Notes under the pieces: model-generated | The model's database searches: none | Seen by the model: only the letters and a program-made list of their open reading frames with translations | Told to the model about the DNA's origin: nothing | Program-made: the position numbers and the translations under genes | Shown: positions 8,440 to 17,848 of the stretch, one piece after another | Position numbering within the stretch: the stretch's first letter is position 1 | How the letters are laid out: every line of letters starts with the position of its first letter | NCBI RefSeq assembly: GCF_020883495.1 | Contig: NZ_CP086612.1 | Span: forward strand, 124,001 to 188,000 | Direction: 5' to 3' | Length of the DNA stretch: 64,000 bases | From: Shinella zoogloeoides | Lineage (GTDB): Bacteria > Pseudomonadota > Alphaproteobacteria > Rhizobiales > Rhizobiaceae

Positions 8440-10416
8440 ATGACATTCTCACGGATTTTGCCGCTCGCCGGTGTTTCGCTTCTGGCGATGACCGCCGCGC
8501 TTCAGGCCGAGGACGCCAAGAAACAGGATGAGGTGACGACGCTCGAAACGGTCACCATCATCAACCGGGGCCGCGAGAACGTGGTGGCGACCGGCGGCAC
8601 CGTCGTCTCGCGCGAAGAGCTGGACAGGCTGATGCCGACGAACGTTTCCGAGCTGTTCTCGCGCCAGTCCTCCATCGCGGTCTCCGGCGGCGGCGGTCCC
8701 TCCAAGCGCATCCATGTCTTCGGCATGGAACAGTCGAACCTCGCCGTCACCGTCGACGGCGTGCCGCAGACGGCGACGAGCTGGCACCATACCGGCTCCA
8801 GCGTGGTCGATCCGGTCTTCCTCAAGCGGGTCGAGGTGGAGGCCGGCGCGGCGGCGGCCGATTCCGGCTTCGCGGCGGCCGCGGGCGCGGTGCGCTACGA
8901 GACGGTGGGCGCGAAAGACCTTCTGGAAGAGGGCAAGGATTTTGGCGCGCGCTTCGGCACGACGGTCGGCAGCAACGGGCGCGGCGTCGCCGGCAATGCG
9001 GCGGCCTATGGCCGGATCGGCGATTTCGACTGGTTCGTCATGGCGCACGGCCAGAACGGCCGGGACTACAAGGACGGCGACGGCAAGGTCGTGAAGGGCA
9101 CGGAGCCGGCCGCCCGCAACATCCTCGCCAAGCTCGGCTACGAGTTCGAGGACAATCGCTTCGAATTGAACTACGAGCGCAGCCGCGACAAGGCAGACCG
9201 CCTGATCAAGATGAACATGGGCCTGACGGGCGATGAACTCCATCCGCTGGAGGTCTCGCGCGACGCCGTCAAGTTCAGCTACACCTCCGTCGCCCCCACG
9301 GACATGTGGGACCCGGAATTCATGCTGTACTACAGCGAGAACGACTACTGGCGCACCGACTACCAGGCCCGCACCAACGGCAACATGATCCTCAACGAGG
9401 ATCTCTATGGCGGCAAGATCCAGAACACCTTCACCATCGATCCGGGCAAGATCACCGCCGGCATCGACTTCGGCCAGCACGACTACCACACCGACAACTA
9501 CGGCAACAACGACCGCCGCTACCGTGACTTCGACACCACGCAGTTCGGCGTGTTCACGCAGGGGCGCTTCGAGTTCGACAGCGGGTTCAACGTCTCGACC
9601 GGCGCGCGCTACGACACGCACCGCTTCGAGGACTGGAACGGCAAGCGCTTCTCGGACAGCGGCGCGAGCGTAAACGCCACGGTAGCCTACAAGTTCACGG
9701 ACGGTTTCGAGGTCTTCGCCGGTGCCTCGCGCACCTGGCTCGGCTACGTCATCGGCGACTACGGTTATGTGCATGCCCGCAACAACGCCTTCTACACCGA
9801 CCCGGGCTTCGACACCGGCACGGCGAAGAACCTGAAGGTGGGCGCCAATGTCGGCGGCGCGGACTGGAACGCCGGCATCACGCTGTTCGACACGCGCATC
9901 GACGGGCTGCCGGACTACGGCACCGCCATGCTCGCCAACGATCCGGACGAATACCGCAGCCGGGGCGTGACGCTGAACGCGAACTACACCTGGAACGACA
10001 CGACCTTCGGCGCCACCTACACCCATGCGCGGGTGACCGTGGACGGCAAGTCGGTGCTGCCGAACAGCGGATATTTCATGCCCGTCGGCAGCATGGCGAC
10101 CGTCTATATCGACCAGGCGATCCCCGACTACAACATGAAGGTCGGCGCGACGCTCGCCTGGGCCGGCAAGATCTCGGACGAGGTGGCGCGCGCCGGCGGC
10201 TTCTACGACCAGCCGGCCTATGCCGTCGTCAACACCTATGCGGAATGGACCCCGCCCGCCTTCGAGAACGTCTCGCTGCGCCTCGGCATCGAGAACCTGT
10301 TCGACAAGCAGTACTTCGAGCGCTCCAGCTTCGCGGCAAGCTCCAACCGTGGCGGCATCGATCCGGTCTATGCGCCGGGCCGCACCTTCACGCTGCATGC
10401 CGGCGTCAAGTTCTGA
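8440..10416 (+). CDS. TonB-dependent ferric siderophore receptor
   Basis: 658 residues with a signal peptide (cleavage near LQA-ED), a TonB-box-like ETVTI segment, a plug domain ([15 protein letters not shown], then VTVDGVPQ) and a C-terminal 22-strand-type barrel. The barrel includes the typical [16 protein letters not shown] and ends in LHAGVKF with terminal Phe. It would take up a ferric siderophore. The plug sequence [13 protein letters not shown] followed by an Ala-rich segment resembles IrgA/VctA-like and heme-type receptors. The downstream binding protein is of the CeuE/VctP type, which favours a catechol siderophore. Start ATG at 8440 has GGAG upstream and gives a correct signal peptide. 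Confidence 0.85.
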   Translation: MTFSRILPLAGVSLLAMTAALQAEDAKKQDEVTTLETVTIINRGRENVVATGGTVVSREELDRLMPTNVSELFSRQSSIAVSGGGGPSKRIHVFGMEQSNLAVTVDGVPQTATSWHHTGSSVVDPVFLKRVEVEAGAAAADSGFAAAAGAVRYETVGAKDLLEEGKDFGARFGTTVGSNGRGVAGNAAAYGRIGDFDWFVMAHGQNGRDYKDGDGKVVKGTEPAARNILAKLGYEFEDNRFELNYERSRDKADRLIKMNMGLTGDELHPLEVSRDAVKFSYTSVAPTDMWDPEFMLYYSENDYWRTDYQARTNGNMILNEDLYGGKIQNTFTIDPGKITAGIDFGQHDYHTDNYGNNDRRYRDFDTTQFGVFTQGRFEFDSGFNVSTGARYDTHRFEDWNGKRFSDSGASVNATVAYKFTDGFEVFAGASRTWLGYVIGDYGYVHARNNAFYTDPGFDTGTAKNLKVGANVGGADWNAGITLFDTRIDGLPDYGTAMLANDPDEYRSRGVTLNANYTWNDTTFGATYTHARVTVDGKSVLPNSGYFMPVGSMATVYIDQAIPDYNMKVGATLAWAGKISDEVARAGGFYDQPAYAVVNTYAEWTPPAFENVSLRLGIENLFDKQYFERSSFAASSNRGGIDPVYAPGRTFTLHAGVKF

Positions 10417-10423
10417 CGGGTTT

Positions 10424-10457
10424 GCACCCGCCGCCGGCTGGGCTCGGCGGCGGGTGC
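10424..10457 (+). terminator. Strong stem-loop after the receptor gene
   Basis: GCACCCGCCGCCG (10424-10436) pairs perfectly with CGGCGGCGGGTGC (10445-10457) across an 8-nt loop, 8 nt after the receptor stop codon. The tail TTCCC has few T residues, so it may be a weak terminator or an mRNA-stabilising structure that sets receptor expression above that of the importer. Confidence 0.6.
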
Positions 10458-10532
10458 TTCCCTTGCCGGGAAAAGATGAGTAAATAAGTTATGTTTTGCG
10501 GCCAAGGCCGCTCATGCAGGAAAGGACAGGCC

Positions 10533-10829
10533 ATGCTGGAATCGGCCGCATATCTGGAGACCGCGAGCGGCTCGAAATATCTGGTGCAGCTCTGCAAGCA
10601 TTTCGCCCACAAGATCACGGTTTCCTACACGGATACCCACGCGGAATGTCAGTTCCCCGCCGGCTCCGGCGTCATGGATGCCGACGGGAAGGGCCTGCGT
10701 ATCGTGGTGCGCGCCGGCGACGATGCGGGCCTCGCCCACACCCAGGCGATCATCGAATCGCATCTCGTGCGCTTCGCCTTCCGCGAGAAGCTGGAGGCGC
10801 TCGACTGGCGGCAGGACAAGGCCGCCTGA
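10533..10829 (+). CDS. DUF2218 family protein
   Basis: 98 residues matching the small DUF2218 family, often found beside siderophore receptors and importers; no biochemical role is established. It has no signal peptide or membrane segment. Recognisable features are SGSKYLVQLCKHFAHK near the N terminus, a central DADGKGLRIVV strand segment, and an HLVRFAFRE segment near the C terminus. Start ATG at 10533 is preferred because AGGAAAGGACAGG precedes it; an earlier frame adds 14 unrelated residues. It sits between receptor and binding protein and is likely cotranscribed with the importer. A cytoplasmic role in handling the ferric siderophore is conceivable but unsupported. Confidence 0.8.
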   Translation: MLESAAYLETASGSKYLVQLCKHFAHKITVSYTDTHAECQFPAGSGVMDADGKGLRIVVRAGDDAGLAHTQAIIESHLVRFAFREKLEALDWRQDKAA

Positions 10830-10861
10830 CCCCGAAATCCCGCCAGCATGACAGGTGAAGC

Positions 10862-11764
10862 ATGAAGATCTCCCGTTTCCTCGCGGCCCTTGCCGCCCTT
10901 GCCCTCTCGACCTTTACGGCCAGCGCGATGGATGTCGCGACGGCGCGCGGGCCGGTGGCGGTGGCGACGATGCCGAAGACCGTCGCCGTCTACGACATCG
11001 CCGCGATCGACACGCTCGCCCGGCTCGGCGTCCAGCCGGCCGGCGTGCCGGAAAAGCTCTATCTGCCGGAACTCGATCCGGTGCAGAAGGGCGCGGCGGC
11101 GGTCGGCACCCTGTTCGAGCCGGATCTGGAGGCGCTGAGCGCGCTTGCGCCCGATCTGGTCATCGTCGGCAGCCGCTCGGCCGCCAAGGCGGATATGACG
11201 GCCAAGGTCGCCCCGACGCTCGACATGACCATCGACGGCGACGATCTCGTGGCCGAGGCCAAGCGGCGCCTTGCCACCTATGGCGACCTCTTCGGCCGGG
11301 CGGAGGAGGCGAAAGCCGCGGCGGCCGAGCTGGATGCGGGCCTTGCCGCCGCCAGGGCGGCGGTCGCCGGCAAGGGCAAGGCGCTGATCGTCATGACCAA
11401 CGGGCCGAAAGTGTCGATCTACGGCCCCGGCTCGCGCTTCGGCTGGGTGCATGCGGCGCTCGACCTGCCGGCGGCGGTGGGCGAGGTCGAGGCGGCGACC
11501 CATGGCGAGGCGGTCTCCTTCGAATTCATCCGCAAGGCCGACCCGGACTGGCTGCTGGTGCTCGACCGCGCCGCCGCCGTCGGCTCGAACGAGCAGGCCG
11601 CCCGGGTGACGCTCGACAACGAGCTGGTCGCCGGCACGACGGCGTGGAAGAAGGGGCAGGTCGTCTATCTCCCCGCGCCGGACTTCTACATATCGGCCGG
11701 CGGCGTGCAGTCGCTCGGGCGCGTGCTGGCGACGATCACGGAGGCTTTCGCCGCCGCGAAATGA
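10862..11764 (+). CDS. Periplasmic ferric siderophore-binding protein, CeuE/VctP-like
   Basis: 300 residues with a signal peptide ending near ASA-MD. The mature part belongs to the class III iron-siderophore binders (CeuE, VctP, YclQ). The YGPGSRFGW segment carries the Arg-containing motif of this group, and DFYISAGGVQS holds the Tyr that in CeuE helps coordinate iron of tetradentate catechols. It would deliver the ferric siderophore to the two permeases downstream. Its stop overlaps the first permease start by 4 nt. The siderophore identity is inferred from family resemblance. Confidence 0.85.
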   Translation: MKISRFLAALAALALSTFTASAMDVATARGPVAVATMPKTVAVYDIAAIDTLARLGVQPAGVPEKLYLPELDPVQKGAAAVGTLFEPDLEALSALAPDLVIVGSRSAAKADMTAKVAPTLDMTIDGDDLVAEAKRRLATYGDLFGRAEEAKAAAAELDAGLAAARAAVAGKGKALIVMTNGPKVSIYGPGSRFGWVHAALDLPAAVGEVEAATHGEAVSFEFIRKADPDWLLVLDRAAAVGSNEQAARVTLDNELVAGTTAWKKGQVVYLPAPDFYISAGGVQSLGRVLATITEAFAAAK

Positions 11765-12726
11765 TGCCCGCCGTTTCCAGACCCTTGCCGTGGACGGCTC
11801 TTACCGCGGGCCTTGCGCTCGCGGCCCTCTTCGTGGCGAGCCTTGCCGTCGGCGTCGGCCCGATGCCGCTCGGCGATCCCGAGGCCATGCATCTCCTCGC
11901 CGTCAGCCGCCTGCCGCGCACGCTGGCCGCCGTGCTGAGCGGGGCGGGGCTGGCGGTCGCCGGGCTGATCATGCAGACGCTATCGCGCAACCGCTTCGTC
12001 GAGCCGTCGACGGCCGGCACGGCGCAGAGCGCCGAACTCGGCATCCTTCTCGTCACGCTGCTCTTTCCCGCCGCCGCGCTCTGGCTGAAGACGCTCGTGG
12101 CGGGCGGCGCGGCGCTGGCCGGCACCGCGATCTTCCTTGCCACCGCCCATCGCCTGCCGCCCCAGCAGCCCTTTCTCGTGCCGCTGTTCGGCATCGTCTA
12201 TGGCGGGGTGATCGGCGCGGTCGCGACCTTCGCCGCCTGGCAGGCGGACCTCCTGCAATTCCTCTCCGTCTGGACCAATGGCGAACTCTCCGGCGTGCTG
12301 CGCGGGCGCTACGAGCTTCTGTGGATCGCCGCCCTGATGGTGGGCCTCGCCATGCTCGTCGCCGACCGGCTGACGATCATGGCGCTGGGGCGCGAGGCGA
12401 GTGTCGGCCTCGGCATCGATCATGCGCGCATGATGCAGATCGGCCTCGTCATCGTCTCCGTCGTCACGGCGCTGACGGTCGTCGTCGTCGGCATGATCCC
12501 CTTCGTCGGGCTGGCCGTGCCGAACATCGTGTCGCGGCTGAAGGGCGACAATGTGCGCGGCACGCTCGGCTGGGTCGCCGCCGGCGGGGCGGGGCTGGTG
12601 CTGGCCTGCGACATTGCCGGCCGGCTCATCCGCTATCCTTACGAGATTCCCGCCGGCACGGTCATGGGCGTGGTCGGCGGGGCGGTGTTCCTCTGGCTGC
12701 TCTTCCGGCGGGGTGGCCATGGCTGA
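11761..12726 (+). CDS. Siderophore ABC transporter permease 1 (FecCD family)
   Basis: 321 residues of mostly hydrophobic sequence. LPRTLAAVLSGAGLAVAGL followed by a Gln and the NRFVEPST segment is the N-terminal landmark of CeuB/VctD/YclN permeases, and GMIPFVGLAVPNI is the C-terminal coupling segment. It pairs with the next gene to form a heterodimeric channel. Two start codons are possible, 11761 and 11764; the first gives the ATGA overlap with the binding-protein stop. The stop lies 8 nt inside the next gene. Confidence 0.88.
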   Translation: MMPAVSRPLPWTALTAGLALAALFVASLAVGVGPMPLGDPEAMHLLAVSRLPRTLAAVLSGAGLAVAGLIMQTLSRNRFVEPSTAGTAQSAELGILLVTLLFPAAALWLKTLVAGGAALAGTAIFLATAHRLPPQQPFLVPLFGIVYGGVIGAVATFAAWQADLLQFLSVWTNGELSGVLRGRYELLWIAALMVGLAMLVADRLTIMALGREASVGLGIDHARMMQIGLVIVSVVTALTVVVVGMIPFVGLAVPNIVSRLKGDNVRGTLGWVAAGGAGLVLACDIAGRLIRYPYEIPAGTVMGVVGGAVFLWLLFRRGGHG

Positions 12727-13660
12727 TCGCCGTCTCCTCGGTCTCGGCCTTGCCGCGCTCGCGGTCTCTGCCGCCTTCCTCGCCATCGGCCTCAAGGGCA
12801 ACATCGCCTTCGTGCTGGAGCTGCGCCTGCTGAAGCTCGCCGCGCTCGTGCAGGTCGGCGTCGCCATCGCCGTCTCCACGGTGATCTTCCAGACGGTGAC
12901 GGGCAACCGCATCCTGACGCCCTCGATCATGGGTCTCGACGCGCTCTACCTCTTCGGCCAGATGCTGCTGGTCTTCCTGCTCGGCGGCGTCGGCTACGTG
13001 ACGCTCCAGCCGCAGGTGAAGTTCGCCCTGGAAGTGGCGCTGCTGATGGGGCTGGCCTGCGGGCTGCTGCTGCCGATGCTGCGCCGCCGGCTCGACATGG
13101 GACTGATGCTGCTTGCCGGCGTCGTCTTCGGCGTGCTGTTCCGCAGCCTGCAATCGCTGCTCGCCCGCCTCATCGATCCCAATGCCTTCGCCGTGGCGCA
13201 ATCGGCCAGCGTCGCCAATTTCAACGCCGTGCGCACCGATCTGCTCGTCCTCGCCGCCATCGTGACCGTCGTCGCCATCGTCCTTGCCTGGCGGGCGCGG
13301 CATGTGCTCGATATTGTCGCGCTCGGCGCGGATGCCGCAACGGGCCTCGGCGTGCATTGGGCGGGCACGGTGACGGGCCTGCTGCTGCTCGTCTCGGCGC
13401 TCGTGGCCGTCTCCACCGCGCTTGTCGGCCCGGTCGCCCTTTTCGGCCTGCTCGTGGCGGCGCTCGCCGAGCGCATCGTCGGCAGCCGCCGCCACGGCGT
13501 CCTGCTGCCGGCCGCCGCCTTCACCGGCATCGTCGTGCTCGTCGGCGGGCAGACGCTGTTCCAGCACGCGCTCGGCAATGCGGCGGCGCTCGGCGTCGTC
13601 ATCGATTTCGTCGGCGGGCTGGTCTTCCTCCTCCTCTTGCTCCTTGGGAGCCGCGCATGA
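12719..13660 (+). CDS. Siderophore ABC transporter permease 2 (FecCD family)
   Basis: 313 residues, hydrophobic throughout. The segment VIFQTVTGNRILTPSIMG is the conserved N-terminal region of the CeuC/VctG/YclO subfamily, and GPVALFGLLVAALAE is the coupling region. It would form the channel with the upstream permease. Translation starts 8 nt before the end of that gene, and its stop overlaps the ATPase start by 4 nt (ATGA), so the three genes are coupled. Confidence 0.88.
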   Translation: MADRRLLGLGLAALAVSAAFLAIGLKGNIAFVLELRLLKLAALVQVGVAIAVSTVIFQTVTGNRILTPSIMGLDALYLFGQMLLVFLLGGVGYVTLQPQVKFALEVALLMGLACGLLLPMLRRRLDMGLMLLAGVVFGVLFRSLQSLLARLIDPNAFAVAQSASVANFNAVRTDLLVLAAIVTVVAIVLAWRARHVLDIVALGADAATGLGVHWAGTVTGLLLLVSALVAVSTALVGPVALFGLLVAALAERIVGSRRHGVLLPAAAFTGIVVLVGGQTLFQHALGNAAALGVVIDFVGGLVFLLLLLLGSRA

Positions 13661-14415
13661 TCCGCATCGAGAACGTTTCCTTCAGGCACCGGGCGACGCC
13701 GGTCCTGCACGATGTCAGCCTGACGATCCCGAAGGGCGGCGTCGTGGCGCTGATCGGCCCGAACGGCGCGGGCAAGTCCACGCTGCTGTCGCTCGTCGCG
13801 CGGCTCCAGCCCTTGCAGGCGGGCGCGATCTCGGTTGACGGCCTGCCGGTCGACACCACGCCGGGCCGCGACCTTGCGCGCGTCCTTGCGATCCTGCGCC
13901 AGGACACGGCGGTGGCGAGCCGCCTCAGCGTGCGCGAACTCGTCGGCTTCGGCCGCTTCCCGCACGGGCGCGGCCGCATGACCGGCGAGGACCACGCCCT
14001 CGTCGCCGCCGCCATCGCCCGCTTCGATCTCGGCGATCTGTCCGACCGCCTCATCGAAACGCTTTCGGGCGGCCAGCGCCAGCGCGCCCTCGTCGCCATG
14101 GCCTTCGCGCAGGGCACGGATTACCTGCTGCTCGACGAGCCGCTGAACAATCTCGACATGTACTACGCCCGCGCCCTGATGCGCGCGCTGCGCACCGCCG
14201 CCGACGCGGACGGCAAGACGGTCGTCGTCGTGCTGCACGACATCAACCAGGCGAGCGCCCATGCCGACCGCATCGTGGCGATGAAGGGCGGGCGCATCGT
14301 CGCCGACGGCGCGCCGGCCGAAATCCTCGATGCCGATACGCTGGAGGCCGTCTTCGGCTTCCGCATGCGCGTCGAGACCATCGCGGGCACGCCCTTCGCG
14401 CTGCACCAGCTCTGA
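13657..14415 (+). CDS. Siderophore ABC transporter ATP-binding protein
   Basis: 252 residues. Walker A GPNGAGKS lies near residue 35, Q-loop region LRQDTAV follows, the signature is LSGGQRQR, and Walker B is YLLLDEPLNNLDM with the switch His in VVVLHDINQ. DEPLNNLD is characteristic of the CeuD/VctC/YclP group. It completes an importer with the receptor and binding protein upstream. After the stop there is a 143-nt gap to an unrelated regulator. Confidence 0.9.
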   Translation: MIRIENVSFRHRATPVLHDVSLTIPKGGVVALIGPNGAGKSTLLSLVARLQPLQAGAISVDGLPVDTTPGRDLARVLAILRQDTAVASRLSVRELVGFGRFPHGRGRMTGEDHALVAAAIARFDLGDLSDRLIETLSGGQRQRALVAMAFAQGTDYLLLDEPLNNLDMYYARALMRALRTAADADGKTVVVVLHDINQASAHADRIVAMKGGRIVADGAPAEILDADTLEAVFGFRMRVETIAGTPFALHQL

Positions 14416-14480
14416 CCAGTCGGTAAGCCGGCCATGCCGAACGGTTCCGGTGCATGCGCCGGGGCCGTTCGCATGCCCGC

Positions 14481-14524
14481 TTGACAGCCGTCGCGCGGCG
14501 CATAATGATAAGATGTCAGACCAA
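14481..14524 (+). promoter_or_regulatory. Promoter and possible GntR operator
   Basis: TTGACA (14481-14486), a 17-base spacer and AATGAT (14504-14509) make a good sigma-70-type promoter ahead of the GntR gene. The adjoining ATGTCAGACCA (14513-14523) matches the FadR-subfamily operator pattern TNGTNNNACNA with one mismatch on the opposite strand, which would suit autoregulation. The operator is tentative. Confidence 0.45.
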
Positions 14525-14558
14525 TTTGAGAAGCTGGCGCAAACAGGGGAACGGGCGC

Positions 14559-15284
14559 ATGTCGCCACAGACGACGAGCGAGAGGCCGGCGATCGAGCCG
14601 CTGCCGCCCATCGATCGGGCGCGGCAGGTCACGGAGGCCCTGGCTTCCTATATCGACCGGGCCAGCCTTCAGGCGGGCGACCGGCTGCCGGCCGAGCGGG
14701 AGCTGATGGCCGCGCTCAATGTCGGCCGCTCCACCATCCGCGAGGCGATCCGCCAGTTCCAGGCGCTCGGCGTCATCGAGAGCCGCAAGGGCAGCGGCAC
14801 CTATCTCCTCAAGCCCGTCACCACTGCGACCGTCCACATGCCGCTCTCCTTCGACGCGGCGCATCTGCGCGACGTGCTGCTGCAGACGCTGGAGGTTCGT
14901 CGCGGCCTCGAATGCGAGGCGAACATGGTGGCGGCGCGGCGGCGCACGGCGGACGATCTCGTCGTCATCGAGGCGAAGCTGAACGAGATGGAGCGGGTGC
15001 ATATCGCCAAGGGCACTTCCGGCCCGGAAGACCTCGCCTTCCACCTCGCCATCTACGACGCCACCCACAATCCGCTGTTCAAGCAGTTGCTCGAACAGAT
15101 GCGCGGCGCCTTCGAGCGCTTCTGGGAAGAGCCGTTCGACCGCTCGGACTTCGCCCGCCGGTCCTTCCCGTTCCACCGCACGCTCTTCAACGCGATCGCC
15201 GCCGGGGACCCGGAGACGGCGCGCATCGAAACCCTGAAAATCCTCGCCGTCGTCGAGGAAGACATCAAGGAAATGTCCAAATGA
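14559..15284 (+). CDS. GntR-family (FadR subfamily) transcriptional regulator
   Basis: 241 residues. An N-terminal winged helix-turn-helix covers about residues 22-85, with GDRLPAERELMAALNVGRSTIREAIRQ. It is followed by an all-helical FCD effector domain holding the metal-site pattern DLAFHLAIYDATHN and FHRTLFNAI. FadR-subfamily members usually sense carboxylated or sugar-acid metabolites. It overlaps the PLP enzyme gene by 4 nt and heads a transport operon, so it probably senses that operon's substrate. The start ATG at 14559 follows a GGGGAACGGG purine stretch; an upstream frame would place translation inside the promoter. Confidence 0.88.
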   Translation: MSPQTTSERPAIEPLPPIDRARQVTEALASYIDRASLQAGDRLPAERELMAALNVGRSTIREAIRQFQALGVIESRKGSGTYLLKPVTTATVHMPLSFDAAHLRDVLLQTLEVRRGLECEANMVAARRRTADDLVVIEAKLNEMERVHIAKGTSGPEDLAFHLAIYDATHNPLFKQLLEQMRGAFERFWEEPFDRSDFARRSFPFHRTLFNAIAAGDPETARIETLKILAVVEEDIKEMSK

Positions 15285-16453
15285 TCAACGGAGCCGATCC
15301 GTTCGACTTTGCTTCTCTCACCGTCGCCCATGACGAGGCGAACGCCTTCGACGCGGTCGTGCCGCCCATCGTGCAGACCTCGCTCTTCACCTTCGGCAGC
15401 TATGACGAGATGGTCGCGGCCTATCGCGGCGAGATCGTGCGGCCGATCTATACGCGCGGCCTCAACCCGACAGTGCGCGCCTTCGAGGAGATGCTGGCCA
15501 AGCTCGAAGGCGGCGAGGATGCGCTGGGCTTTGCCAGCGGCATGGCGGCGATCTCCTCCACCGTACTGTCCTTCGTGGAGCCGGGCGACCGCATCGTCGC
15601 CGTGCGCCATTGCTACCCGGACGCCTACCGCCTGTTCGGCACGCACCTGAAGCGCATGAAGGTGGACGTGACCTATGTCGACGGGCGCGACGAGGAGGCG
15701 GTCGCCAAGGCGCTGCCGGGAGCCAGGCTCCTCTATCTCGAAAGCCCGACGAGCTGGGTCATGGAGGCCCATGACGTCGGTGCGCTTGCGGCGCTGGCAA
15801 GGCGCCACGGCGTCGTCAGCGTCATCGACAACAGTTGGGCAAGCCCGATCTTCCAGCGGCCGCTGTCGCTCGGCGTCGATCTGGTCCTGCACTCCGCCTC
15901 GAAATATCTCGGCGGCCACAGCGATGTCGTGGCGGGCGTGGTGACCGGCTCGAAGGAGCTGATCGGCCGCATCCGGTCGGAGGCCTATCCCTATCTCGGC
16001 GGCAAGCTCTCACCCTTCGACGCCTGGCTGCTGGTGCGGGGCCTGCGCACCCTGCCGATCCGCATGAAGGCGCACGAGGCCGCCGCGCTGGAAATCGCAA
16101 AGCGCCTCCAGGCGCTCGATATCGTCGAGACCGTCTGCCATCCGGCGCTCGCCAACCGCCTGCCGCCGGGGCTGACCGGCACTTCGGGCCTCTTCTCCTT
16201 CGTCTTCCGCGAGGGCGTCGATGTGAAAACCTTCGCCGACCGCCTGCAGCTCTTCAAGCTCGGCGTCTCCTGGGGTGGGCATGAAAGCCTGATCGTCCCG
16301 GGCGAGGTGGTGCTGCAGCAGAAGGCCCAACCCAATTCCGCGCATGCCTTCGGCATCCACGCGCGGTCCGTGCGTCTCCATATCGGCCTGGAGGGAACCG
16401 AGGCCCTGTGGAGGGATCTGGAAGCGGCGATGGCCGCCGCGACCGAAAACTGA
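15281..16453 (+). CDS. PLP-dependent Cys/Met metabolism enzyme (cystathionine lyase/synthase type)
   Basis: 390 residues, the usual length for the family. Landmarks are YTRGLNPTVRAFEEMLAKLEG near residue 60, the PLP phosphate segment GFASGMAAISS, VIDNSWASP with the PLP-ring Asp, and SASKYLGGHSDV with the Schiff-base Lys. Members perform beta- or gamma-elimination or replacement on sulfur amino acids. The sequence does not decide between cystathionine beta-lyase, gamma-synthase or methionine gamma-lyase. Its placement is unusual: cotranscribed with a GntR regulator and, 37 nt downstream, a sugar-type ABC importer. That suggests cleavage of an imported sulfur- or amino-containing compound rather than housekeeping methionine synthesis (inference). 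Confidence 0.82.
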   Translation: MINGADPFDFASLTVAHDEANAFDAVVPPIVQTSLFTFGSYDEMVAAYRGEIVRPIYTRGLNPTVRAFEEMLAKLEGGEDALGFASGMAAISSTVLSFVEPGDRIVAVRHCYPDAYRLFGTHLKRMKVDVTYVDGRDEEAVAKALPGARLLYLESPTSWVMEAHDVGALAALARRHGVVSVIDNSWASPIFQRPLSLGVDLVLHSASKYLGGHSDVVAGVVTGSKELIGRIRSEAYPYLGGKLSPFDAWLLVRGLRTLPIRMKAHEAAALEIAKRLQALDIVETVCHPALANRLPPGLTGTSGLFSFVFREGVDVKTFADRLQLFKLGVSWGGHESLIVPGEVVLQQKAQPNSAHAFGIHARSVRLHIGLEGTEALWRDLEAAMAAATEN

Positions 16454-16490
16454 CGTCGAAATCCAATCACGACCAAAAGAGGGAACGACC

Positions 16491-17753
16491 ATGAAAAGAC
16501 TTCTGACTGCGGCGCTTCTCACCACGCTGATGGCGTCGAGCGCGCTTGCCGACACCACGCTGAAGCTCGTCGAGGTGATCACCAGCCCCGAGCGCACCGA
16601 AACGCTGAAATCCATCGTCGGCCGGTTCGAGGCCGCAAATCCCGGCACCAAGGTCGAGATCATCTCGCTGCCCTGGGGCGAGGCGTTCCAGAAGTTCGCC
16701 ACCATGGTCTCGGCCGGCGAGACGCCGGACGTCATGGAAATGCCCGACACCTGGCTCTCGCTCTATGCGAACAACGGCATGCTCGAAAGCCTGGAGCCGT
16801 ATCTGGAGAAATGGGAGCACACGCCCAGCCTGACGCCGCGCGCCCTGGAGCTTGGCCGCGACATCAAGGACACGGCCTATATGCTGCCCTACGGCTTCTA
16901 CCTGCGCGCCATGTTCTACAACAAGAAGCTGCTGGCCGAGGCCGGCGTGAGCGAGCCGCCGAAGACGCTGGACGAATTCGCGGAAGCCGCCAAGAAGGTC
17001 TCGGCGCTGCCGGGCAAATACGGCTACTGCCTGCGCGGCGGCCCGGGCGGCCTCAACGGCTGGGTGATGTTCGGCGCCTCCATGGCCGGCTCCAACAAGT
17101 TCTTCAACGAGGACGGCACCTCCACCTTCAATTCCGAGGGCTGGGTCAAGGGCCTCACCTTCGTGATCGACCTCTACAAGAACGGCTATGCGCCGAAGGA
17201 CAGCGTCAACTGGGGCTTCAACGAGATCGTCGCGGGCTTCTATAGCGGCACCTGCGCCTTCCTCGACCAGGACCCGGATGCGCTCATCGCCATCGCCGAG
17301 CGCATGAAGGCGGAAGACTACGGCATCATGACCATGCCGAAGGGGCCGGACGGAAAGACCTTCCCGACCATCGGCTTCGCCGGCTGGTCGATGTTCGCCA
17401 ACAGCGCCAACAAGGACCTGTCCTGGAAGCTGATCGAGACGCTCGAAGGGCCGGAAGGCAATATCGAGTGGAACAAGCGCACGGGCGCGCTGCCGGTCCA
17501 CACCACGGCGGAAAAGGATCCGTTCTATGCCAGCGAGCAGTTCAAGGGCTGGTTTGCCGAGCTGCAGGACAAGGACGCGGTGCCGACCGTGATGCCGACG
17601 CATCTGGAGGAATTCGCCTTCTTCAAGGACTCCCTCGTGGTCAAGACCTCGCAGGAGGCCCTGCTCGGCGACATCACGCCCCAGCAGCTTGCCGACCAGT
17701 GGGCGGAATACCTGACGAAGGGCCAGCAGAAGTTCCTCGCCAACAGCAAGTAA
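16491..17753 (+). CDS. ABC transporter substrate-binding protein (family 1, CUT1 type)
   Basis: 420 residues with a signal peptide (cleavage ALA-DT). The mature part is a family 1 solute-binding protein of maltose-binding fold: GTKVEIISLPWGEAFQKF, TPDVMEMPDTW near residue 80, and a long C-terminal lobe with GFAGWSMFANSANKD. A ribosome site GAGGGAACG lies just before the ATG. It would capture the substrate for the two downstream permeases. The ligand is unknown: most relatives bind sugars or polyols, but the linked Cys/Met-type enzyme points to something less ordinary. Confidence 0.85.
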   Translation: MKRLLTAALLTTLMASSALADTTLKLVEVITSPERTETLKSIVGRFEAANPGTKVEIISLPWGEAFQKFATMVSAGETPDVMEMPDTWLSLYANNGMLESLEPYLEKWEHTPSLTPRALELGRDIKDTAYMLPYGFYLRAMFYNKKLLAEAGVSEPPKTLDEFAEAAKKVSALPGKYGYCLRGGPGGLNGWVMFGASMAGSNKFFNEDGTSTFNSEGWVKGLTFVIDLYKNGYAPKDSVNWGFNEIVAGFYSGTCAFLDQDPDALIAIAERMKAEDYGIMTMPKGPDGKTFPTIGFAGWSMFANSANKDLSWKLIETLEGPEGNIEWNKRTGALPVHTTAEKDPFYASEQFKGWFAELQDKDAVPTVMPTHLEEFAFFKDSLVVKTSQEALLGDITPQQLADQWAEYLTKGQQKFLANSK

Positions 17754-17760
17754 GCCGGAA

Positions 17761-17794
17761 GGCCCGGGCGCAGCGACATGCTTGCGCCCGGGCC
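17761..17794 (+). other. Intra-operon stem-loop after the binding-protein gene
   Basis: GGCCCGGGCGCA (17761-17772) and TGCGCCCGGGCC (17783-17794) form a perfect 12-bp stem with a 10-nt loop, 7 nt after the binding-protein stop. There is no T run. Such structures commonly protect the 5' message from decay and keep the binding protein more abundant than the permeases. Confidence 0.6.
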
Positions 17795-17848
17795 GCCCGG
17801 ATTCGCCCGCGCACATGACGCCGCGCAACCCCGAACGGAAGCGAGACG

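Noticed and set aside
15281..16453. Naming the PLP enzyme metB, metC or metZ
   Set aside because: The sequence supports the superfamily only, and the transport context does not fit methionine biosynthesis.
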